A DNA stretch of 64,000 bases from Bog-756 sp963696495 (GTDB lineage Bacteria; Actinomycetota; Acidimicrobiia; Acidimicrobiales; RAAP-2), in the NCBI GenBank assembly GCA_963696495.1, contig CAVOKJ010000005.1:62001-126000 (forward strand), in the 5' to 3' direction. The notes below the pieces were generated by a model that ran no database searches, had not been told where the DNA came from, and saw only the letters and a list, made by a program, of their open reading frames with translations. Position numbers and translations under genes: made by a program. Shown one piece after another: positions 32,812-41,163 of this stretch. Each line of letters starts with the position of its first letter. The stretch's first letter is position 1.

Positions 32812-33744
32812 TCAGGGGCCGGCCAGCACGGAGCGAACCGCCTCGTCGAGGTCGGTGTGGGCGAACTCGTACCCTCGCGACGACAACACCGCTGGTCGCA
32901 CCCGCTGGCCACCGAGCACCAGCTCATCGGCCATCTCGGTGCCGAGCGCCAGGCGGAGGGCGGGCGCGGGCACGGCGAGGATCGTTGGGCGGTGCAGGGC
33001 GGCGCCCAGTGCCCGGGCCAGCTCGCCGTCGGTGGCCGGCTCGGGTGCGGTGGCGTTGACCGGTCCGGCGAGGCCGGGATCGGCGATGCAGTGACGGAGG
33101 ACGCCGACCTCGTCCTCGAGGGTGATCCAGCTCCGGTACTGCTGGCCGGAGCCCATCCGGCCCCCCAGCCCCAGCCGGAACAGGGGCAGCTGCTTGCCGA
33201 GGGCGCCACCGTGGCGGCTGAGCACGATGCCGGTCCGCACGAGCACGGTGCGGATGCCGGCTTCGGCCGCGGGCACGGTGGCCTGCTCCCAGGCGCGGCA
33301 CACCTCGGCCAGGAAGTCGGTTCCCGACGTGGACTCCTCGGTGAGCTCCTCGTCCCCGCGGACCCCGTAGAACCCGACCGCTGACGCGCTGACGAGGACG
33401 GCGGGACGGGATGCCAGGGCGAGCAGGGACTCCACCAGCAGCGACGTCGAAGCGGTCCGGCTCTCGAGGATGGTCCGCTTGCGGGGCGGCGACCAGCGCC
33501 GGTCACCGATACCGGCCCCGGCCAGGTGCACCACGGCGTCGAACGGGCCGGCCCCGTCGAGGGCCCGGTGGTCGATGGTCCCCGCGGCCGGGTCCCAGTC
33601 GACGGTGCCGTGCCCCGGGCCGGGCCCCGGGCCGCCCGGTCGACCGCCGCGCACCAGCCGGACCACCTCGGCCCCCTCGCCCGAGAGCCGCTCGACGAGT
33701 GCGGTTCCGATGAGTCCGGAGGAGCCGGTGAGAAGGACCTTCAT
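32812..33744 (-). CDS. NAD(P)-binding epimerase of the YfcH/TIGR01777 type
   Basis: The 310-residue protein opens with the Rossmann motif LLTGSSGLIGTALVERL and carries HLAGAGIGDRRWSPPRKRTILESRTAST and ASAVGFYG, which are diagnostic for the SDR39U1/YfcH group. The C-terminal DUF1731-like part (PAPALRLALGTEMADELVLGGQRVRPAVL) is present. Its substrate is unknown in bacteria. The ATG overlaps the upstream hydrolase stop as ATGA, so they form a two-gene operon. Confidence 0.9.
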   Translation of the reverse strand: MKVLLTGSSGLIGTALVERLSGEGAEVVRLVRGGRPGGPGPGPGHGTVDWDPAAGTIDHRALDGAGPFDAVVHLAGAGIGDRRWSPPRKRTILESRTASTSLLVESLLALASRPAVLVSASAVGFYGVRGDEELTEESTSGTDFLAEVCRAWEQATVPAAEAGIRTVLVRTGIVLSRHGGALGKQLPLFRLGLGGRMGSGQQYRSWITLEDEVGVLRHCIADPGLAGPVNATAPEPATDGELARALGAALHRPTILAVPAPALRLALGTEMADELVLGGQRVRPAVLSSRGYEFAHTDLDEAVRSVLAGP

Positions 33745-34559
33745 CGGGCGGTCGCGGCCTGGTCGGCCGCCCGGGCCGCCGTTGTCCGGACCATGGCGGC
33801 GAACGCATCGGGATGGGTGAGGTGGGCGCCGTGCCGAGCCCCGGCGATCTCCACCAGCTCGGCCCCGGGGGTGTGCTCGACGAGCCAGCCCACCGTGTCG
33901 CGGTGTCGCGCCACCGAGTCGCCGCCCCGGCCGAACGTCGCCGGCACGGTCAGCCCGGTCACGTCGAACGGCGCCTCCGTCGCCCGGATGGCGTTCAGCT
34001 CGGCGGCCAGGGCCGGGCCGTCCGCCCGACGGGCCCGCTTGCCCTCCTCGGGGAGCCGTTCCCAGGCGGCGTCGCCCACCATGCGCCGGAAGAAGCGCTC
34101 GGCCGCCGCCTCGTCGGTGTCGGCGGACCCGTCGGCGGACCCGGTGGCGATGTCACGCGCCGCCGCCCGGGCGCTCCTCGGCCAGACGTCGAGCCACGGC
34201 ATGGGGGGCTCGTAGGCGGCGACGGCGACGATGGTCGACCCGCCCCCTCGCAGCGCGGCACCGAGCACGATGTCACCCCCGTAGCTGTGCCCGACGACGA
34301 CGGCGGAACGTCCGTCGATGACGGCCAGCAGGTCGTCGACGTGGCCGTCGAGCGTCGAGTTGAGCGGCAGGACCTGGCGCGATCGGTGGTAGCCGCGGCG
34401 GTCGTAGACCACCGTGTGGAGGTCGTCGAGGCGCCGCAACACCCGGGCAAAGCTGGCCGAGCGGTCGAGTGATCCGTGGACGAGCACCACGACCGGTTGG
34501 GCCGCGACCGGGTCGGCGGGGACGTGTTCGGTGATCGAGAGGGTGGTTGTCGGCGACAT
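33741..34559 (-). CDS. Alpha/beta hydrolase
   Basis: The 272-residue protein has an alpha/beta hydrolase fold: oxyanion region VVVLVHGSLDRSASF, nucleophile Ser in VVVGHSYGGDIVLG, an acid in FGRGGDSVARH, and the His in GARHGAHLTHPDAF. The substrate is unknown. The frame is open far upstream across the HU gene on the other strand, so the start is uncertain. ATG 34559 is chosen; GTG 34586, six bases after a TATGGC box, is an alternative. It is translationally coupled to the epimerase. Confidence 0.82.
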   Translation of the reverse strand: MSPTTTLSITEHVPADPVAAQPVVVLVHGSLDRSASFARVLRRLDDLHTVVYDRRGYHRSRQVLPLNSTLDGHVDDLLAVIDGRSAVVVGHSYGGDIVLGAALRGGGSTIVAVAAYEPPMPWLDVWPRSARAAARDIATGSADGSADTDEAAAERFFRRMVGDAAWERLPEEGKRARRADGPALAAELNAIRATEAPFDVTGLTVPATFGRGGDSVARHRDTVGWLVEHTPGAELVEIAGARHGAHLTHPDAFAAMVRTTAARAADQAATAR

Positions 34560-34691
34560 CTTCGTAGAGCCTGGCAGCTGGGCCACCCGGTCGCCATAGT
34601 GGCTCGTGACGAGGGTGAACGTGCCGCGCACCCGTCCCCGGGCGGACCCCGGAGGGGGAGTTTCGGGCGTAATTCGGGGGCTTTCCGGCGC

Positions 34692-34727
34692 ACAATGCAC
34701 ACATGACCCCTCCGGATCGTGCATTGT
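34692..34727. promoter_or_regulatory. Inverted repeat upstream of the second HU gene
   Basis: ACAATGCAC (34692-34700) and GTGCATTGT (34719-34727) form a perfect 9-base inverted repeat with an 18-base gap, about 30 bases before the HU start. It could be an operator bound by a dimer. Confidence 0.4.
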
Positions 34728-34755
34728 TGTGGCTTCCGAAGACGAAGGAGAGACA

Positions 34756-35070
34756 GTGTCCCTTACCAAAACCGATCTCATCTCGGCCGTAGCCGCACAC
34801 ACCGGTTCGACCTCCAAGGACGTGGCCACCGTGCTGGCCGGCCTCGAAGACGTCGTGGTCGCCAACGTGGCCAAGGGCGAGAAGGTCGTCATCACCGGCT
34901 TCCTGACGTTCGATCGGGCCCAGCGCGCCGCCCGTACCGGTCGCAACCCCCAGACGGGCGAGGCCATCAAGATCAAGGCGTCGAAGAGCCCCAAGGTGTC
35001 GGCCGGTGCGTCGTTCAAGAAGGTCGTGAACGGCCAGGCCCCGGCTCCGAAGCTGACCAAGGCCAAGTAG
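34756..35070 (+). CDS. HU-family DNA-binding protein (tail-less)
   Basis: The 104-residue protein is a standard-length HU: SLTKTDLISAVAAHTGSTSKDVATVLAGLEDVV then GFLTFDRAQRAARTGRNPQTGEAIKI and SAGASFKKVVNG. It lacks the long basic tail of the other HU in this window; only a short APAPKLTKAK end is present. The GTG start is five bases after GAAGGAG. It is probably the basic housekeeping nucleoid protein, though that is a guess. A terminator follows. Confidence 0.93.
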   Translation: MSLTKTDLISAVAAHTGSTSKDVATVLAGLEDVVVANVAKGEKVVITGFLTFDRAQRAARTGRNPQTGEAIKIKASKSPKVSAGASFKKVVNGQAPAPKLTKAK

Positions 35071-35126
35071 GGCCCGGCAGTTCCACGACGGGCGGTCGCG
35101 TTTGCTCGTGCCGCCCGCACGCACTG

Positions 35127-35164
35127 CTCGACGGTGGTCGGGGACTTCCCCGGCCACCGTCGAG
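35127..35164 (+). terminator. Terminator after the second HU gene
   Basis: A 17-base stem (35127-35143 and 35148-35164) with one G-U pair and an ACTT loop lies 56 bases after the stop. Confidence 0.82.
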
Positions 35165-35234
35165 TGCTGTCCGGGCCGAGACCGTCCGGGCCGAGACGCC
35201 GCCCCGGGTCGGACCGCCGGGACGGCGGATCGAT

Positions 35235-36125
35235 TCAGAGCTGTCCGATCGCCTTGTGGGTCTGGGGCACGACCCTGACCCGCCGGTAGCGCCGGAGGGC
35301 CCGCTCCTGCAGTTCGAGGACCTGCTCCGGGGTGGGGGGATGCCCGACCGCCCCGAAGGGGGTCACCGGCTGCAGGAACACCTCCGGTGCGGGCCGAGCG
35401 TCCGCGGTGGCGGGCCCGGGGTCTGTGCCGAGGCCGGAGGCGCTCCGCCGGCGTCGATGCCCGCCCGGTGCGCGGTCGGCCGCGGACGCCCAGCGCTCGG
35501 CCACCGTGGCCACCATGTCGATGGCCCCGTCGAACTGTGCCGGATCGGTGTCGGGCCCGATGACCACCTTCACCCAGGTGATGACCCCGGATCCGACCGC
35601 GGCGTCGAGGAACGTGCGCTGGGTGTCGGGACGGACGTGCTCGGCGTCGACGCTCGGCAGCTTGAGGTCCATGCTCACGTAGGTGAGCCACGGGAGGCTC
35701 CGCTCGAGCGCGGCGACCAGTGTCCCGTTGGTCTCGAGCATGACGGCGCGGCCGGCGTCGGCCAACCGCTCGATCAGTTCGGGCGCTCTCGCCGACTGCA
35801 TGAGCGGCTCGCCGCCCGTCAGGCTGATCGAGTGGTGGGGGAGCAGTGACCAGAGCCGGTCGACGGCGGCGACGAGCGAGGTGATGGGCAACGGGCTGTC
35901 GACGGTCCGCCAGTCGCGCCGGCCCGGTGTCCGCTCGATCCGGCACGGTCCCGCACGCCGCTCGAGGGCCTCGGGCTGGTCGCAGTAGGCACACCGGATG
36001 TTGCAGCCCGTCAGCCTGACGAAGACCTGGCGCTCCCCGACGAGGGCCGCCTCTCCCTGGATGGCCGAGAAGACCTCGGTGGCCAGGATGTCGCCAACGG
36101 CACCGGGGTCGGTGACCGTCCCCAT
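35235..36125 (-). CDS. queE: 7-carboxy-7-deazaguanine synthase QueE
   Basis: QueE is a radical SAM enzyme that turns 6-carboxytetrahydropterin into 7-carboxy-7-deazaguanine on the way to preQ0. The 296-residue protein has the iron-sulfur motif LTGCNIRCAYCDQPEAL (C-x3-C-x2-C), SLTGGEPLMQ, MLETNGT and YVSMDLKLPS. The C terminus carries an unusual Arg/Ala-rich insert near residues 205-245. The start shares one base with the queC stop (TGATG), so it is coupled as the third gene of the queD-queC-queE operon. Confidence 0.93.
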   Translation of the reverse strand: MGTVTDPGAVGDILATEVFSAIQGEAALVGERQVFVRLTGCNIRCAYCDQPEALERRAGPCRIERTPGRRDWRTVDSPLPITSLVAAVDRLWSLLPHHSISLTGGEPLMQSARAPELIERLADAGRAVMLETNGTLVAALERSLPWLTYVSMDLKLPSVDAEHVRPDTQRTFLDAAVGSGVITWVKVVIGPDTDPAQFDGAIDMVATVAERWASAADRAPGGHRRRRSASGLGTDPGPATADARPAPEVFLQPVTPFGAVGHPPTPEQVLELQERALRRYRRVRVVPQTHKAIGQL

Positions 36126-36787
36126 CAGGCGAGGGAGGGGTCGACGGCGCCGGCTTCGGCGAACCCCTGAGCCCGCAGCCGGCAGGCGTCGCAGACCCCG
36201 CACGGCCTGTCACCGCCCTGGTAGCACGACCAGGTGAGCTGGAGCGGCGCGTCGAGCTCCAGGCCCGCCGCCACGATCTCGGCTTTGGTCGACGCGATCA
36301 GGGGGGTCCGGATGTCGATCGGGTCTCCCTCCACTCCGCGCCGCTGTCCGAGGGCGGCCACGTTCCGGAACGCCTCGATGAACTCCGGCCGGCAGTCGGG
36401 GTAGCCCGAGTAGTCGATGGCGTTGACCCCGATCCACACGGCGTCGAGGTCCCGAGCTTCGGCGACGCCCAGTGCGACGGCGAGGAAGATGCTGTTGCGC
36501 GCCGGCACGTAGGTCACGGGGATCCCGGCACCGCCCCCCGCCGTGGGCACGTCGACCGAGGGGTCGGTGAGCGCCGAGCCGCCCCAGGCAGTGGTGTCGA
36601 GCGACACCACCAGGTGGTCGGACCGGTAGTGGCCCGCCACCCCGGCGGCCCGATCGAGCTCGGTGCGGTGGCGCTGGCCGTAGTCGAAGGTGAGGGCGAG
36701 CGGCGGTCGGTCGGCCTCCCGGTCGGCCAGCGCCATGCAGACGGTCGAGTCGAGCCCACCGGACAGGACGACCAGGTGTCCGGGCAC
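36125..36787 (-). CDS. queC: 7-cyano-7-deazaguanine synthase QueC
   Basis: QueC makes preQ0 from 7-carboxy-7-deazaguanine with ATP and ammonia. The 220 residues begin with the PP-loop motif GHLVVLSGGLDSTVCMAL and include TFDYGQRHRTEL, YVPARNSIFLAVALGVAEA and the zinc motif CYQGGDRPCGVCDACRLR. The GTG start at 36787 lies two bases after the queD stop. A longer frame upstream overlaps queD and is not used. Confidence 0.94.
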   Translation of the reverse strand: MPGHLVVLSGGLDSTVCMALADREADRPPLALTFDYGQRHRTELDRAAGVAGHYRSDHLVVSLDTTAWGGSALTDPSVDVPTAGGGAGIPVTYVPARNSIFLAVALGVAEARDLDAVWIGVNAIDYSGYPDCRPEFIEAFRNVAALGQRRGVEGDPIDIRTPLIASTKAEIVAAGLELDAPLQLTWSCYQGGDRPCGVCDACRLRAQGFAEAGAVDPSLA

Positions 36788-36789
36788 GG

Positions 36790-37155
36790 TCAGGCCGGGG
36801 TTGCGGTCAGCTCGGCGCAGGAGTGGTCGGTCTCCCACAGACGGAGCGTGCTGAGTGACAGGCCGGCCTCGGCGAGCAGCGCCCACGCCCGGTGGGCCAG
36901 CAGCTCGGCGGTCGGGTTGTCGATGACCTGGTTGAGGTCGCGGTGGTCCCACGGGAGGATCACCTCACGCTCGACGACGGACCGAAGCTCGTCGAAGTCG
37001 ATGACGACACCGTTCGGGTCGAGCGGGCCGGCCACGGTGACCTCCAACCGGTAGGAGTGCCCGTGGACGTTGCGGCACTTGCCCGGGTGCCACGCCAGGT
37101 GGTGGGCGGCTTCGAAGGTGAACGTGCACGTGACACTGGTGAGGGGTTCGGCCAC
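36790..37155 (-). CDS. queD: 6-carboxy-5,6,7,8-tetrahydropterin synthase QueD
   Basis: The 121-residue protein converts dihydroneopterin triphosphate to carboxytetrahydropterin. It shows the zinc histidines in FEAAHHLAWHPGKCRNVHGHSYRLEV, the catalytic Cys in the same motif, DFDELRSVVE, and the ETDHSCAEL end. The GTG start is seven bases after a TAGCGT box, so this is the promoter-proximal gene of the operon. A GTP cyclohydrolase that would feed it is not in the window. Confidence 0.93.
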   Translation of the reverse strand: MAEPLTSVTCTFTFEAAHHLAWHPGKCRNVHGHSYRLEVTVAGPLDPNGVVIDFDELRSVVEREVILPWDHRDLNQVIDNPTAELLAHRAWALLAEAGLSLSTLRLWETDHSCAELTATPA

Positions 37156-37162
37156 GGGGTCG

Positions 37163-37168
37163 ACGCTA
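37163..37168 (-). promoter_or_regulatory. Possible leaderless -10 box for queD
   Basis: TAGCGT on the minus strand is seven bases before GTG 37155. Confidence 0.45.
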
Positions 37169-37234
37169 ACGCAACGCCGGAGGGTCCCGGTCTCGACACG
37201 CCGCCGGTCCGGTGGTGGCCGGTGGCCGTGCCGG

Positions 37235-37240
37235 TAGGCT
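37235..37240 (+). promoter_or_regulatory. Possible -10 box for kgd
   Basis: TAGGCT is eight bases before ATG 37249. GAGGGG lies between them and could also serve as a weak ribosome-binding site. Confidence 0.4.
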
Positions 37241-37248
37241 GAGGGGCG

Positions 37249-40200
37249 ATGACTGCCACGACCGAAGCGGACGACGGATCGACGGCATCAGCGCGTCCGG
37301 CCGCCGCGCCAGGAGCCGGTTCGTTCGGGCCGAACGCGTGGTTGGTCGAGGACATGTACGACCGATACCGGTCCGATCCGGCCTCGGTCTCGGACTCGTG
37401 GCGGGAGTTCTTCGCCGACTACCGGCCGGCCGGCGGGCCGTTGGCCCCGTCGTCCACGTCGGCGCTGGCGGCACCCCTGGTCACCTCGTCCCCGGCGTCA
37501 GCCGGCACCGTCGCTCCCGCCCGCCGACCCGCCGCCTCCCCGTCGGGACAGCCCGCCACGCCCCCGTCGGCGGCGCCCGCCGGCGCCCCGGCCCTGGCCG
37601 GCAACCAGGCCGACGATCCACCGGCGGTACCCCTCCGGGGCGCGGCCGGTCGGATCGTGGCCAACATGGAGGCGTCGCTCGGGGTTCCCACCGCCACCAG
37701 CGTGCGCGCCGTCCCGGCCAAGCTGCTCGAGGTCAACCGCACCATCATCAACAACCAGCTGTTCCGCACCACCGGCGGCAAGGTCAGCTTCACCCACCTG
37801 ATCGGCTACGCCGTCGTGAAGGCCCTCGAGGCCGTCCCCGCCATGAACGCCGCCTTCGTCGCCGATGCCGACGGCAAGGGCACGCCGGGCGTGGTCCGGC
37901 ACCGCCACGTGGGCCTCGGGCTGGCGGTGGACGTGGAGAAACCCGACGGGAGCCGGACGCTGTTGGTCCCGTGCATCCGGGACGCCGACACCTTGGACTT
38001 CCGCGGGTTCGTGAGCTCGTACGAGGACCTGGTCCGCAAGATCCACACCAACAAGATCGCCCCGGACGACTTCGCCGGGACGACCGTGAGCCTCACCAAC
38101 CCCGGCACGCTCGGCACGGTGCAGTCGGTCCCGCGGCTGATGCCGGGCCAGGGCCTGATCGTCGGCGTGGGCGCCCTCGGGTTCCCGCCCGGCTTCGAGG
38201 CCGCCGACCCCCGCACGCTCGCCGAGCTGGGGATCGGCAAGACCGTGACCATCACCTCGACCTACGACCACCGGATCATCCAGGGTGCCGAGTCCGGACT
38301 CTTCCTGGCCCACGTGTCCGAATGCCTCATGGGCAAGCACGGCTTCTACGACGAGGTGTTCGCGTCCGTCGAGGTCCCCTACGAATCGGTCAAATGGGAG
38401 AAGGACGTCAACGCGCCGGACGAGGAGGGTGAGGGCGCCCACCTCCGCCTGGTCAAGCAGGTCCACGTCCAGACCCTGATCAACATGTACCGGGTCCGTG
38501 GCCACCTCATCGCCCACCTCGACCCGCTCGACGCCGAGCCGCCGGTGCTCCACCCCGAGCTCGATCCGCTGCACTACGGACTGACCATCTGGGACCTGCC
38601 GCGCCACTTCGTGGCCGACGGGCTGGCCGGCAAGGACCTGGCCACGTTGGACGAGATCCTCCATGTGCTGCGCGACGCCTACTGCCGGACCCTCGGCATC
38701 GAGTACATGCACATCCAGGACCCGGAGCAGAAGCGCTGGATCCAACAGCACGTGGAGGGGGTGTCCTCGGCCCTGTCACCCGAGGAGCAGCGCCACATCC
38801 TCGGCCGCCTGAACGCCGCCGAGGTCTTCGAGCGGTTCCTGCACTCGCGCTACGTGGGCCAGAAGCGGTTCGGCCTCGAGGGAGCCGAGTCGGCCATCGT
38901 CCTGCTCGACACCATCCTCGACGAGGCGGTGCGCGAGGGGCTGACCGAGTCGGTGATGGGCATGTCCCACCGTGGCCGCCTCAACGTGCTGGCCAACATC
39001 GTGGGCAAGTCCTACGGGGAGATCTTCGAGGAGTTCGAGGGGAACCTCGACCCGGACTCCGTCCAGGGCTCGGGCGACGTGAAGTACCACAAGGGGGCGA
39101 CCGGGCGGTTCGTGGCCCGCAACGGGAGCTCCATCCCCATCACCATGGCCTCCAACCCGTCCCACCTCGAGGCGGTCGACCCGGTCGTCGTCGGGATGGC
39201 CCGGGCCAAGCAGGACGCGGCCGGCGGCGAGCAGGGCTCGGGGCGCGCCTTCGTGGACGGCTCGGGCGACCCGTTCCCGGTCCTGCCCATCCTGCTGCAC
39301 GGTGATGCGGCGTTCGCCGGCCAGGGCGTGGTCTCCGAGACGCTCAACCTGTCCGGACTGGCCGGCTACCGGACGGGCGGCACCGTCCACATCGTCATCA
39401 ACAACCAGCTCGGGTTCACGACGGCGCCCGAGGCCGCCCGGACCTCGGTGTACCCGACCGACGTCGCCAAGATGGTCCAGGCCCCCATCTTCCACGTCAA
39501 CGGCGACGATCCCGAGGCCTGTGCCCGGGCGGCCCGACTGGCCTTCGGCTTCCGTCAGGCCTTCCACAAGGACGTGGTCATCGACATGGTCTGCTACCGG
39601 CGGCACGGCCACAACGAGGGCGACGACCCCAGCTACACCCAACCGCTCATGTACGCGCTGATCGAGGCCAAGCGCTCGGTGCGGAAGCTGTACACGGAGT
39701 CGCTGGTCCGACGGGGGGACATCTCGCTGGAGGAGGCGGAGCAGGCGCTCGACGACTTCTCCGCCCGGCTGCAGGCCGCCCTCGACGAGACGCGGGCCGA
39801 GGCCGAGTCCGAGTCGGCGGCCCGGGCGGCGCCGGTGCTGCCGGCCTACGTGGTCCCCGACCTGTGGATCCCGCCGGTCGAGACGGGTGTCGACGCCTCG
39901 GTGCTGTCTCGGCTGGCCAACGTGGTGCGCTCCGTGCCCGAGGGCTTCGTGATCCACCCCAAGCTGGCCCGTCAGTTCGAGCAGCGGGACAAGATGGTGG
40001 CCGACGGCGAGATCGACTGGGCCCTCGGTGAGGCCCTGGCCATCGGCTCACTGCTGCTCGAGGGCTCGAACGTGCGCCTGACCGGGCAGGACACCCGACG
40101 GGGCACCTTCTCCCAGCGCCACGCCGTGCTGGTGGACTACAGCACGGGTCACGAGCACGTCCCCCTGGCCGGCCTGGAGGGTGGTCGGTTCACCATCCGT

Positions 40201-41049
40201 GACTCGCTGCTCTCCGAGTACGCCTGTGTCGGCTTCGAGTACGGCTACTCGGTCGAGGCGCCCGACGGGCTCGTCGCCTGGGAGGCCCAGTTCGGCGACT
40301 TCTGGAACGGCGCGGAGATCATCGTCGACAACTTCCTGGTGGCCGCCGAGGACAAGTGGGGTCAGAAGTCCGGCCTGACGCTCCTGCTGCCGCACGGCTA
40401 CGAGGGTCAGGGCCCCGAGCACTCGTCGGCCCGCATCGAGCGGTTCCTGACGCTGTGCGCCCGGGGCAACCTGCGGGTGACCGACCCCACCACGGCCGCC
40501 CAGTACTTCCATCTGCTCCGGTCCCAGGTGAAGGGGGAGGAACGCCGACCGCTGATCGTCTTCACCCCCAAGTCACTGCTGCGGGCCCGACAGGCGCGCT
40601 CACCGATGAGTGCGTTCACCTCGGGATCGTTCGCCGAGGTCCTCGACGACCCGGCGGCCGGCGGTGACGACTTCGACCCCGGCGCGGTCACCCGGGTGGT
40701 GCTGTGCACCGGCAAGGTGGCCTACGACGCCCTCGGGCGCCGCGACGGGTTGGGCCACTCCGGCCGGGGCGTCGTGGTGGTCCGGGTGGAGCAGCTCTAC
40801 CCGTGGCCCACGACGACCGTCAAGGGCATCCTCGCCCGGTACCCCAACGCCCACGAGGTGGTGTGGTTGCAGGAGGAGCCGGAGAACATGGGCGCCTGGA
40901 ACTTCGTCCACGGCCGCCTCCACAAGCTCCTCCGCGACAGCCACACCCTCCGCCATGTGAGCCGCGCCGAATCGGCCAGCCCGGCCTCGGGCAGCGCGGC
41001 GCTGCACCGCCTCGAGCAGGACGATCTGCTCACCCGCGCCGTCGGCTGA
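37249..41049 (+). CDS. kgd: Multifunctional 2-oxoglutarate dehydrogenase/decarboxylase (E2o-E1o fusion)
   Basis: The actinobacterial enzyme joins the E2 succinyltransferase and E1 decarboxylase activities of the 2-oxoglutarate dehydrogenase complex, in the TCA cycle. The 1266 residues have an N-terminal helix FGPNAWLVEDMYDRYRSDP, a disordered Ala/Pro linker (about 65-120), an E2 domain without lipoyl domain (about 125-370, active-site DHRIIQG near residue 340) and a full E1. The E1 TPP region includes HRGRLNVLANIVGKSY, GDAAFAGQGVVSETLNLS and YRRHGHNEGDDPSYTQP. Mycobacterial Kgd is about 1220-1230 residues, so the length is normal. No GarA gene is nearby. Confidence 0.95.
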   Translation: MTATTEADDGSTASARPAAAPGAGSFGPNAWLVEDMYDRYRSDPASVSDSWREFFADYRPAGGPLAPSSTSALAAPLVTSSPASAGTVAPARRPAASPSGQPATPPSAAPAGAPALAGNQADDPPAVPLRGAAGRIVANMEASLGVPTATSVRAVPAKLLEVNRTIINNQLFRTTGGKVSFTHLIGYAVVKALEAVPAMNAAFVADADGKGTPGVVRHRHVGLGLAVDVEKPDGSRTLLVPCIRDADTLDFRGFVSSYEDLVRKIHTNKIAPDDFAGTTVSLTNPGTLGTVQSVPRLMPGQGLIVGVGALGFPPGFEAADPRTLAELGIGKTVTITSTYDHRIIQGAESGLFLAHVSECLMGKHGFYDEVFASVEVPYESVKWEKDVNAPDEEGEGAHLRLVKQVHVQTLINMYRVRGHLIAHLDPLDAEPPVLHPELDPLHYGLTIWDLPRHFVADGLAGKDLATLDEILHVLRDAYCRTLGIEYMHIQDPEQKRWIQQHVEGVSSALSPEEQRHILGRLNAAEVFERFLHSRYVGQKRFGLEGAESAIVLLDTILDEAVREGLTESVMGMSHRGRLNVLANIVGKSYGEIFEEFEGNLDPDSVQGSGDVKYHKGATGRFVARNGSSIPITMASNPSHLEAVDPVVVGMARAKQDAAGGEQGSGRAFVDGSGDPFPVLPILLHGDAAFAGQGVVSETLNLSGLAGYRTGGTVHIVINNQLGFTTAPEAARTSVYPTDVAKMVQAPIFHVNGDDPEACARAARLAFGFRQAFHKDVVIDMVCYRRHGHNEGDDPSYTQPLMYALIEAKRSVRKLYTESLVRRGDISLEEAEQALDDFSARLQAALDETRAEAESESAARAAPVLPAYVVPDLWIPPVETGVDASVLSRLANVVRSVPEGFVIHPKLARQFEQRDKMVADGEIDWALGEALAIGSLLLEGSNVRLTGQDTRRGTFSQRHAVLVDYSTGHEHVPLAGLEGGRFTIRDSLLSEYACVGFEYGYSVEAPDGLVAWEAQFGDFWNGAEIIVDNFLVAAEDKWGQKSGLTLLLPHGYEGQGPEHSSARIERFLTLCARGNLRVTDPTTAAQYFHLLRSQVKGEERRPLIVFTPKSLLRARQARSPMSAFTSGSFAEVLDDPAAGGDDFDPGAVTRVVLCTGKVAYDALGRRDGLGHSGRGVVVVRVEQLYPWPTTTVKGILARYPNAHEVVWLQEEPENMGAWNFVHGRLHKLLRDSHTLRHVSRAESASPASGSAALHRLEQDDLLTRAVG

Positions 41050-41163
41050 CGCCTGCTCCGAACCCCCGACCGGTCTTGTGACCCGGTGCGCCACTGCGCC
41101 GGGCCGGTGTCCCGCCGGCCGGGACGGAGGGTGTCTGGCGGGTCGGGCCGGAGGTGGAGGCGG

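Noticed and set aside
34560..35120. Long N-terminal extension of the alpha/beta hydrolase across the HU gene
   Set aside because: The extension is antisense to HU and not protein-like; the hydrolase fold starts near 34559.
36788..36952. Longer QueC start overlapping queD
   Set aside because: GTG 36787 lies directly before the PP-loop motif and two bases after the queD stop, the normal arrangement.
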